A DNA stretch of 64,000 nucleotides from Coleophora flavipennella (Eukaryota; Arthropoda; Insecta; Lepidoptera; Coleophoridae): positions 8,917,001 to 8,981,000 of the forward strand of contig OX369282.1 in NCBI GenBank assembly GCA_947284805.1, given 5' to 3'. Shown here one piece after another: positions 31,759 through 43,800 of the stretch (position 1 is the first letter of the stretch; each line of letters opens with the position of its first letter). A program made the position numbers and the translations under genes. Below the pieces are notes generated by a model. The model saw only the letters and a program-made list of their open reading frames with translations. It did no database searches and had not been told where the DNA came from.

Positions 31759-31863
31759 CGGACCAATCATGTCTTATATGCGGGTGTAGCGGGATGTCCC
31801 ACCAGCAGGCTCAGGGGAGCCTGAAGCATGCCGCCACGGAGCCGTCGCATCTTGACTCGAAAC
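31759..31863 (+). CDS. ORP exon, N-terminal, likely start codon
   Basis: A strong acceptor (T-run then CAG at 31756-31758) and donor GTGAGT at 31864 bound it. The frame that joins the next exon reads DQSCLICGCSGMSHQQAQGS and ends HLDSK. The only in-frame Met is at 31794, a plausible initiator. Two earlier out-of-frame ATGs open a short upstream frame. If an upstream coding exon exists, translation could start earlier. Confidence 0.72.
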
Positions 31864-34800
31864 GTGAGTTTCACTTTCTCTTTTAATTTAAAAAAACCGG
31901 CCAAGTGCGAGTCCTATAGGGTTTAGTACCATCATACTAGATGGCGCTAGTTTCTTCATGTTTAAAAAACACGTTTATCTACACTCATGTCGTAAATCCT
32001 TCATTTACTTATCAGAAACGCTAAGCAAATGATATACCTTTCGATGGAGCCGTGACTAAGGATCCATACAAATTTCATTTCGTTATCGCAAAGTTGTAAC
32101 AAAATGAAGTTTTTTTTTTAAAATTTTTACGCAGATGCTTGCTATTTGAGCACACTAGCGTGTTTCGGAACGCAACCTTGGCGGCGCGCATGCGCGGTGC
32201 GATATTACTGCAAATTTATTTTCGCGCCATTAACGTTTGTATTTTTCCTATGATTACTTTATTTTGTCTTTAATTTAAATTTGTTGTATGAGTGTAGATA
32301 AACTATTGTATGCAACTGTACATAATTAGTATTTAACACTCGTGTATACTTTTATGAAACTCGCTGCGCTCGTTTCATAAACCACACTCGTGTTAAACAC
32401 CCCTCATTATGCAACAGTTGCATAAATAGCTATTTTTGTATGTAGGCCCCCTTATTTTTTCACTTCTTCTAATTTTTAGTATTTATGTTATAGCGGCAAC
32501 AGAAATACATCATCTGTGAAAATTTCAACCGTATAGCTATCACGGTTCATGAAATACAGCCTGGTGACAGACGGACAGCAAAGTCTAAGTAATAGGGTCC
32601 CGTTTTTACCGTTTGGGTACAGAACCCTAAAGAGACTATACAGATTTCTAGATGTCACTTCTAGATCCAATGGTATTTATAATTATGAATTATTTAACAT
32701 AATTATAAATACCATTGCATACTCGTAAATAAAACAGTAAATGTCATCAATAATAGTACCCAATGTCATATAATGTCATCATCATATCAGCTCATATACG
32801 TCCCCACTGAGGGGCTCGAGACTGTACTTAATTAGGGCGATCGGGTTTTAGTCGACCACCTGGACCCAGTGCGACCCAGAGTTTGGTCGACTATACACAC
32901 ACAACCTTCGAGTTTCCTCGCAGGCGTGTGCTGGTTTCCTCACGATGTTATTCTTCAGAGCGTCGGATACATATGCCTTATTTTTGCAATCGAAATTCTA
33001 AAACAAATTGATTGGTACGTGGCAGGATTCGAACCACGACTTCCCGGACAGTAGATAACGGCCCTATAGCTGTTATGCCACCGACGCAAATAGTATAAAA
33101 AAAGAGTTTTATTACGTACTTCAATTAAAATATTATTATTTTTTCCAAGTCCAGGACTTCGTGTCTCTAAGGAAGACATGTATCTAACAGTATGTCTGCT
33201 GGCTGAGATGTGGTTGACTAAAGAAAGAAAACAGATATAAATAACAGAAATAGGTGTATAAATCTCTGTCTTCCGTCGCGCACTTTCGACAGAGTGGTCA
33301 AGGTCATGATGATGGGGAGGTGGTTATTGTCACCGTCCTCGTTGTTTCGTAGCTAAGGGGATCGCCGTCGAATGTATATGAATAAAAACTTGGAATTAAG
33401 TAGATACAAAATTTATTCACTTCAAAGATGGCTCTGCCGGCTGGCTTATTATTGTAACGAAAGATTAAATTGTAATAAGAAGCACGTCTTGAAGATAAAA
33501 TAGACATCCGTCCTGGCTCAGGGCCCAAGTTAGAATGAAACTCAATTGTTCTAGCGAACATTCGAATTAAAATATTAATCCTAATTTAAATTTGAATCAT
33601 TTACTTTTTAAAACGACACGCGATTAGAGAAGATGTAAAATAGGCGTGATGCCTGAATGCAGAGTTATAAGATCTCTACAGTAGCGTATCTTGCTCAAAA
33701 ATACTTAGGAACATTGTACTTAACAAGATTGCGTTATCAACCCATAAGTTTCCCATTGTGGGTCTCTCACTAAACTCGGGAAGATTAGGCCATACTTACC
33801 GTTTATTCCCATCTGCCCCCTTCGGAGCTTGCCACCGGGGTGGCGGTTGGCGCTACACACAGGGAGGCAAAATTCGGATTAGTGGAAGTTATGTGGCTAG
33901 TGGCGGTCGTCTTGTCGGTGACGCAACGGCAAGGGCCGCTACCTCCTATCCAGGAGGTCGAGGTTCGAGTCCTGCCACGCACCATAGTGTTTTCGAATTG
34001 CGATCTCATATGTACGTTTATGCGACGCTCTTACGGTGAAGGAAAACATCGTGATGAAACCTGCACACATCTGCGAAGAAACTCGAAGGTTGTGTGTGAA
34101 GTTGACCAATCCGCACTGGACCCGCGTGGATAGGCTCAAGCCCCTCGGTGGGGACGTATATATGAGCTGATGTGATGATGTGGCTAGTGGTGAACCTCAC
34201 GCCTGTGACACGGCCACAGCTTAACGACTGCCATCTTATAATAACAACTTGCACCAACAGCTTAACTTTCCTTGCAAGACACGAAAACGGTCAAAATAAA
34301 TACACTGACCGCCAAACCCATCCAGGTAATGACCATGTTATAGGTCAGTTACCCTACGTGAATATTTTTTTATTTATTTTATCACGCTTTTATTAGCTTC
34401 ACCTGTATGTATGTATGTATGTATGTAACCGCCTCCTTTGCACTCGATTTTGACCCACTTTAAACGGACAGATTTAATTCAAACTTTGTACATTTATCAA
34501 AAATCAGTGACAATACAATAATTTCATAAGTTTATCTCATTATCCTAAACTAAAAATTGAATAATCAATATAGTTTAAAAAAAATTAAAAACACGCTTTT
34601 AAAGCACATCAAACTAAAAAGTAAAAAATTATTCTTAATATAAGCTGAAAACAAAACAAAAAATACTATTATGTTTTGTATATACTAGTATTTTTCGTTC
34701 GTTATTATTTTCAGCTTATATTTGGAATTATTTTTTACTTTTTAGTTTGATGTGCTTTAAAAGCGTGTTTTTAAGATTTTTAAACTATATTTATTTATTC

Positions 34801-37800
34801 ACAATTGATAAGCCCTTAGCATTATCTCACCTGATCGTAAGTGACGATGATACTGAAGATGGAAGCGGGCTTACCAAGATTCTCCAACGCAATGGGGATC
34901 TGTGAATACAGTCACCCAAGCCGCACTGTCGACCTTATTAGCATTACTTTGCCGTTTTCACCGGGGCCGTCCAGCGCAGGGCTAATAGTCAAATCAATCT
35001 AAGCCTTCATTTCTGAACGTCTGTCGTGTCCATCTTGAAGTGCCTTTGTCGAGGTGTCCACAATCTTTCGCCATACATTCATATCCTCGGCTTGCTTCGT
35101 GGCCGACAGTGCCGTGGCAGTTGTTAGCTGAACAGACCAGCGGTCGTCTTCTTGGTCGTTTGCTACTTTCGAGATTGTCTGGCCCTCTCCTAACTACGTG
35201 ACCAAAGTAGCTAAGCATTTTCTGACTGATGCTGCATTCTTGATGGGTAGCAACCAACTGTCAGACGTAAAGTAGGCTGGCCTCCCACTCGCTGGATTCA
35301 TGATCTGGTGATGGTCGCGGGGTGCCGCTCGAAGCGCAGGTCCTGTCGTTGTGGAGATCATTGGGGGAGGTCTTTTAGCTGATATCAATATTATCGACAA
35401 TCCGAGTGGATTTAAAAAAAAATAAGTGTGTGGTTTTATGAAACCACGGTAAAAGTGAAACTTTACAAAGGACGAAACGGTCATGGCTGCTCTCGCTACG
35501 GTACAGAGGACGAAACGATCATACCGTCAGACGAAAGCGACCGTCACGAAAAAGTTTATTCTCTCTTTATTCGCAGGCGAGAGACGGCGCGGCGCCGGCG
35601 GGCGGGCCGCAGCCCTTCGGAGGGCACCGTCAGACTCGGATTGTTCGGGGGACACAGCTTCTCTGTCAGCTGACAGCGCTGAGAGAGCCCCGAGGCAGCC
35701 GCCGCAACCTACTGCTAAACAACGCAGGTCAGTGTTCCATGTACTTCTAGAAAGAAGATTACAGGTCTACATAACTGCCAGCTTGGTCGTTTTAAGATCT
35801 TGCCGTATCGACTCAACTTGTTCTAATTCCTTTTTTAATCGACTTCAAAAAAAGGAGGAGGTTTCTCAATTCGACCGTATATATTTTTTCTTTTTTTTAT
35901 GTGTGTTCGCGGATAACTTCGTCGTTTATGAACCGATTTTGATAATTCCTTTTTTTGTTGGAAAGAAGATATCCCAAGGGTGGTACCATGATAAGGAAAC
36001 CAGGATCTGATGGTGGAATCTAAGAGAAATCGAAGGGAAACTTCGAAAATCTTAGTGGCGACTAGTGCGTTTGAAGTCGGTTTTTTTATTGTTTAAATTT
36101 ATGGGTTTACGTATATTACTCTAGTTAGGTAAGTATGTATAATGAATGTTGGAAATATTTTTAGCACACCTACCTCATTATTTATTTTGTCTGCGATCTT
36201 ATTTATGTCAACAATAATCTATTTATTTATTTCACGGTAATTTTATTGTTCGTAAGTTAGTCGTGAGTAACACATTTTATGTCTTTAGATATTGCAAGTG
36301 ACGTTGACGATGTCACCCCACCACAAGGTTATAAATGGGTTGAAGGGCCATTCTCCGATGTAAAGCCACATTTTGATACAGCATTCACGTCTTGATACAG
36401 CGAATAGAATACCACCCCAGTTATCTTGAAACACTTGAGGCACTTGAAACACTTCGCAATCTTCACGTGACCAAAGTCAGTGGACGTGACGGTATAACAA
36501 GCTATAGTGCTAAAGAACTGCGCTCCTGAGTTATCTCCCGTTCTGACACGTCTGTACCGTCTCTCTCTTGAAACGGGTATAGTCCCAAAGTCCTGGAAGC
36601 TGGCTAACGTGCAGCCGGTGCCCAAAAAAGGCAGTCGTGCAGATCCCGCAAACTACCGTCCCATAGCAATCACCTCCGTAATTTGTAAGATTATGGAGCG
36701 TGTTTGAACACCCGCATTCTGGCATACCTGTTCACACTTATGGGATGGATCATCCCGCTATCAGCTGGATACCTTGGACGCCATCGACCGATGCGCACGG
36801 AGACTCATTGGGTGACGACGAGCTAGTCAATGACAAGCTCCAAAGCCTTGAACATCGCTGCAAAGTCGCCTGTCTATCGGTATTCTATCGAATTCATTTC
36901 GGAGAGTGTGCGCAAGAACTTCACGACCTCTTTCCCCCGGCTCCATTCCACCGTCGGTCAACGAGACGCAGTGAGGGGTTGCACCCCTTTGTTGTTGATG
37001 TTCCACCTTTTCGCAGGAAGCGTTACGCTTTCTCGTATAGTATGCGTACAACGAAGGAGTGGAACTCCTTGCCTGCGTCAGTGTTTCCTGATTCCTATAA
37101 TTTGGAGATCTTCAAGGCAAGAGTGAATAGTTATTATTTGAGTTTGCGTGTACCATCCTCGACTGCATCATCACTTATAATCAGGTGAGTTGCAGTCAAA
37201 CGCACAAAAAAAAATTAATAAAAAAAAGTAAAAGTATTAATTTAGTATTAAAAGTAGTATTTTATGAACATTATTCTCTATCTACTAGATACCGTGTTTG
37301 TGTAATGGAGTGAGAATAATGTTCATAAAACTGGGATCCAGTAGTTTTTCCAACATGAAGGACTACATCAAACTCGGATTGTACGGAGGACACAACTTCT
37401 CTGTTATCTGACAGCGCTGAGAGGGGCCACGAGGTAGCCGCCTTAACTCACAGCTTAAACAACGAAAGGTTGTTATCCTTTCTCTCTAATATGGTTGAGG
37501 GGAGCGATGGCTGACTCTCGCGTATAGTCGTGACCGGGTGTTGTCCGTGTGAACTGGCCTACTCATGTCAAAGGCAGTAATGACATATTCAATTATTTCT
37601 CGTGCATAATATTGTTTTCATGACCTAATGACATAATTTAACCTGGAGGTCACACCATGAGGTCGAGGGTTTGATTCCCACCCTATCGTAATATTTTTTT
37701 TTTATCTTAAGTACCTATCGTTGTGACTTGCGACTACGGCCATTACCCCAGATGATGGGAAAAATAAAGTCTATGATGTCAGGCCGGAAACTCTTGTTTT

Positions 37801-40800
37801 TATACTTTTTCGTAGACGGGTTTTAGTTTTATTTTAAATAACATTTTGAATCTTTGATCTAATATATAAAAATGAATCGCAAAATGTGTTGGTAAGCGTA
37901 TAACTCGAGAACGGCTGGACCGATTTCGCTAATTCTTTTTTTGTCGAGTTCGTTATTGTCAGGAGAAGGTTTTTATGTAAGGTAGGGTAGGGTAGTGTAG
38001 TGTAGTGTAGTGTAGTCTAGGGTAGGGTAGGGTAGTGTAGTGTAGGGTAGTGTAATGTAGGGTAGGGTAGGGTAGTGTAGGGTAAGGTAGTGTAGGGTAG
38101 GGTAGTGTAGTGTAGGGTAGAGTAGTGTAGGGTAGGGTAGAGTAGGGTAGTGTAGGGTAGGGTAGGGGTAGTGTAGTGTAGGGTAGGGTAGGGTAGGGCA
38201 GTGTAATGTAATGTAAGGTGGTACGTAGTTCGCCGGGACAGCTAGTTTGAAAATAAAGTGAAGTGGCCGGTAGGAACTTAAAAGCAGACCGGCAGTGAAT
38301 TCTGATGTTGGTTATTGATCTCCGGTCTCTTGTTTTTATACTTTTTCGTTTTCGGGTTTTAGTTTTATTTTAAATAACATTTTGAATCTTTTATTTGAAA
38401 ATAAAGTGAAGTAGCAGGTAGGAACTTAAAAGGAGACCGGCATCGGCAGTGAATTCTGATGTTGGAAATTGATCTGCAGTTTTCATCGCAAAGAAAACAG
38501 CCGATCAGAATTATAAGTTGTGTCAAATGTACTTTTTTCAGTCGTCGGCGAGGCAGCGAATGGGAGGTGCTGGAGGGGCTGAAGGACGGGCAGAGGTTCG
38601 ATCGCCGGCCCGAGGTGTTCAACGGGTACCTGCACAAGAAGAGGAAGTGGCCGCTCAAGGGATGGCACAAGGTACACTCAAACCACACAGAGATGTCACT
38701 CACCATTGCGTAAAGCGGGCAACCGTTTTGCCGCGCGTGCCATTATAACTTACTTTCTTATCGGGGGGGCTCCTGCCGCGTTTTACCTTCTGTTTCCTTC
38801 GCTCTAAATGCAAAAACCTTGTCTATCTGTTTTACTTATATGTCAGATTAAAAGGAACCAACTAGGATAATCACCCCTCCACATTGTTCCCAAAGGAGTA
38901 ATCCCAGGAGTAGGAAAATTCTTATGAAAGATACTTTATGTAATTATGTTATATTGTGACCACTATTTTGGGTGTGAATTCTACTGTAGTGTTTTGTATA
39001 TCTTTCTGACATTGTTTGCTAAGGCGTTAGAACGACTCAATCCAAGCAGGTCGATCCGTGATAAAAAATATCCAACGGAACACTGTTCATTAAAAACTTT
39101 TATTTAACTTGCAGTGTTTATTTAGTTCAAATCTTGCGATCGATTTTAGAACGGCTTCTAGGGGTCCGATTAAGCTGAAGCTGTATTCCTGGTGACAATA
39201 GATCCTTTTGTTATTTTGAAGTTGGTCTGATTATGAACTTTGGAAGTGGAATCGTCTTTTATTTTTCATTAGAATGGTAGGTGGTTATTTTTAATCTATT
39301 GTAATCAATTATAGGTTGTCATTTTATTCATGTAGGTAGTACACACTAAAAAATAAAACCATTGTACCCTCCTCCCCCTTCCTTTTCATCTGCCAGTGCG
39401 CGTGGACTTGCTCCGAAAATTAATTTAAAATAAAATAGATAATTAGAAAATGGGATGGGAGCCAGTTAGCTTACGGTTTTGGAGTCCTGCAGGCAATCAC
39501 CGTGGCTCGTATCTCACTTGCCGCCATACATCGTTTGGCGCTGGTTCTTACACTAATTATTTGTTGAAGTCTTGGAATTTAATGTTTTGGGTCGACCCAC
39601 ACAAAGTTTGCACCTTTTAGAGCACTGATTCTATTTTATTTTAAATTAATTTTCGGAGCAAGTCCACGCGCACTGGCAGATGAAAAGGAAGGGGGAGGAG
39701 GGTACAATGGTTTTATTTTTTAGTGTGTACTACCTACATGAATAAAATGACAACCTATAATTGATTACAATAGATTAAAAATAACCATAACAGCCCCCCG
39801 AAGGCAGCTCTACAGCTGACTTTTACAACAAAGGAGAGAAGAAAGAAAAATATATCTAGATTAACCTTAAAAATGAAAAAGAAACCTTAGTAGGTACTTA
39901 GTACAATTTTACCTTATCCTATATTAAAATATAATTTATTATTAAATTTTACCAAAAATGGAATGTATGAGGGTTGAAAATAGGATGGGAGCCAGTTAGC
40001 TTACGGTTTTGGAGTCCTGCAGGCAATCACCGTGGCTCGTATCTCACTTGCCGCCATACATCGTTTGGCGCTGGTTCTTACACTAATTATTTGTTGAAGT
40101 CTTGGAATTTAATGTTTTGGGTCGACCCACACAAAGTTTGCACCTTTTAGAGCACTGATTCTATTTTATTTTAAATTAATTTTCGGTTTCCATGTTTCCA
40201 TTTTTGGTTTCCATTTTTGGTTTCCATGTTTGCTGTCCACCTAGTGCTGAAACTGTAAATGAATCCTTGGTGATACACAATTTTAACCTTTTAGCACATG
40301 TGTTTGTGATGAAACTGCATTGTGATCCTGGATCGATCAATGCACGTACCTCAGACCATCCACCATTTCCATTACGAACATGAATGAGTGCTGTTGAAAG
40401 CAATACTGTAGAATGATGATGACTACTTGATAGAAAAGTCGAGCTATGAGCAAAAACCTCAGTCGACTCTCGACCTTTGCCATTAGATGATGATTTTCCT
40501 TGTTGATGAGTTTCTTGATGATGATTTGGTGAATGATGTTGACCTTCTGATGTGTTTTGTGTATCATTGTTAACTCTTTGTAAATGTAAAAGTGTGTGAT
40601 GAAAGCCCCTACAATATTTACATACTTGCTTGGATAAGCATTTTTTACTGGTGTGTGGTCGCAGGCAATTGAAGCATAAACGATTAGTTATAACAAACTC
40701 CTTACGGTTGTATGGCAACATATTCAAAAATTTTTGGCAACAATAAAGCTCGTGCCCTTCATTGTTACAGCAGATACAAGTTTTAGCAATGGTTGATAAG

Positions 40801-43800
40801 TACCCTAATTTCTGAACCGGCTTGTTAGAAACAGAATCCTTGTGAGACGGAGTGTGAGGTGTGGCATGTGATGTTGATGCACACTCCAAAGCCTTGCATC
40901 GCGATTCAAGAAATTCAATGAAATCACCTGTCTGCGGTAAATCTACATCCTGTACATGTAACTCAAAACTGTTTCTGAGTTGAGTGTCCAACTTTTTTAA
41001 CAATATATTTAAAAGAATAAAATTTAAATTAATTTTCGGAGCAAGTTCAACGCACGGAGGGGTGGATATCGTGTGAAATTAAAGCTAGGTTTTCAGAAGG
41101 GCCTACGTTTAACACTTCAGCGTGTGTTATGCAAAATCTTACAAAGGATCTTCCGTCCACATACATCCCTGAAGGTATTGTTCATCAGTTCCAGGGATTG
41201 GTCTTAGCGGATCCTACATTCCATATCAAAGGAAAGGTTGATTTTCTTCTAGGGGCTGATCTTTACGACAGCATTCTCATGCATAGTGCACCAGTCAAGT
41301 TGCAGCCTGACTTGCCGTCAGCGCTTCAAACAAAGTTAGGATTTATTTTAATGGGTAGAATGAGCATAGACAGGGAAGGATCATCATCATCAAAGGATAT
41401 TCAAGCATTTCATGGGTTGTGTGAGAACATATTGGATCAAAATATCATTAAATTTTGGGAATTAGAGGAGTTGCCATCTTCAAAAAAAGAAACTTTGAGT
41501 TCTGAAGACAAATTTTGTGAGGAACATTTTCTTTCCACATACTCTAGGAATGAGACAGGTAGATTTTCAGTTCAGCTGCCATTCAAAAGCAATGAACCAT
41601 GCTTAGGGGAGAGTAGAGAGGTTGCTTTTCGTAGGTTTCAAAGTTTAGAGAGAAGGTTAAATAGAGAGCAAGTTTTAAAGGAAATGTATACTAAATTTCT
41701 CAAGGAATATGAAGAGTTAGGACACATGTCCCTTGTATCTAATCCAGAACTCGATCCCGCTCGCTATTTTATTCCTCACCATGGAGTGTTGCGACTGTCA
41801 AGTAGCACTACAAAGCTTAGGGTGGTGTTTGATGGTAGCGCTGTGACAACTAATGGTATATCTCTTAATGAGACTCTTCTTTCAGGACCAAAATTGCAAC
41901 AAAACATTGTTGATATTCTCACACGTTTCAGAGTTCATAAAATCGTTTTCACATCTGATGTAAAACAGATGTACAGGCAAATCAACTTACAGGAAATTCA
42001 TCGACCATATCAAAGGATTTATTGGCGTTACAGCAACAAGGAGCCTATTCAAGAGTACCAGCTCAACACGGTCACTTACGGTATCAAAACTGCGCCCTTT
42101 TTGGCAATGCGCTGTCTGCGCAAATTAGCTGAGGATTGTCAGGAACAGTATGCTAATGCATCAAAGGTGGTATTGCAGGATGTGTTCGTTGATGATGTAG
42201 TTACAGGTTCATCATCTCTACCTGACGCTTTACAGCTGAAAGATGATCTTATAGCTCTCTTAAAATCAGGTGGTTTCGAGCTAAGAAAGTGGTGCAGTAA
42301 TTCAAAAGAATTTTTAGCAACTCTACTACCCGAACACTGCGAGGTACCGTTGGAGTATGACATCGATGGGGACAGTATAATTAAAATTTTAGGTCTCAAG
42401 TGGAACTCAAAGGATGATAACTTCCTGTATACGGCGAATATTAATACGAATGCCTATACAAAAAGGTCTCTACTTTCAAACATTGCTCGTCTGTATGACC
42501 CATGTGGTTGGTTGGCACCAGTCGTCTTTAAAGCTAAGAGTATGATGCAAAAGTTATGGTTATTGCAACTCGATTGGGATCAAGCTCCACCACCTGAATT
42601 CATCAAGGAATGGCGGTTGTTCGCTGAAACCTTTATTGCTCTACGTGGTATAACTATACCACGGTATATAATGACGGAATCGGGAAAGGATTTTCAACTT
42701 CATGCGTTTAGTGACGCTAGTGAAAAAGGTTATGCTGGTGTAATATATCTTCGCGTTACAGATAATACCGGTTCTACAAAGGTTTTTCTGCTTTTAGCAA
42801 AATCAAAGGTTGCTCCGATCAAGCAGCGACTTACAATTCCTAAACTAGAATTGAATGGAGCGCTACTAGCAGCATCATTAATAAATTATCTGAGGGGTGT
42901 TTTGTCAATGATCAACTTTTCATTAATTAACATATGGTGTGACTCTACAATTGTCTTGTCATGGTTGCGCAGCTCTCCACATGCACTCAGGATGTACGAA
43001 GGTAACAGAGTGTCTGAAATACACAATCTAGTTGACCCTTCTGTTTGGCGGTACGTGCCGACAAGCATGAACCCAGCTGATGCTGCATCTCGTGGTCTTT
43101 ACCCAGATCAGCTTGTTGATCATAAGTTGTGGTGGGACTTACCTTGGCTCGCTGAAGCTCCAGAAACTTGGCCGCGTCGCAAGGATTTAGTAGGGTCTGA
43201 AGTGGATATCTATCCCGAAGAATCGCACCATAGCAGTAAGGAAAAAAGGGTTGTAAAATGTATGGTAGGTACTTGTGACGAAACTGACAGTCTGTTATTT
43301 CGTTTCAGCTCCTTTTCAAAATTAATACGTATAACATCTCTCTGTTTGAGGTTTATTCACAATTGTAGGAGCAAGAAGATTGATCGGCGACATAATTACA
43401 TAACATCACAGGAGTTGGATACGGCTACAACTATATGGATTAAGGAAACTCAACGCATGGCATTCGAAAGGGAAATGACACTCATTTCAAACAATAAGTG
43501 TTGTAAATCAGACATAGACCGTCTCTCTCCATTTTTAGATAATGGTATTCTTCGCGTGGGGGGAAGGTTAAAGAATTCTTCACTGCCTTACAAGTCAAAG
43601 CATCCCATATTACTTCCCCGCTCGCATCATTTTACGAATTTGGTTGTGGACCATTATCATGTAAAGTATCTTCATGTGGGACCGAGCACATTGTTGTCAA
43701 TGATTAGACAGAAATTTTGGATTCTATCTGGCAGGCAAGTCGTAAGGCATAGAGTCTTCAAGTGTCTAAGTTGCTTCAAAAATCGACCAAGGTTTTCAGA

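Noticed and set aside
37982..38222. Telomere-like repeat
   Set aside because: Insect telomeres are TTAGG; this array is GGTAG/TGTAG and lies inside a Helitron.
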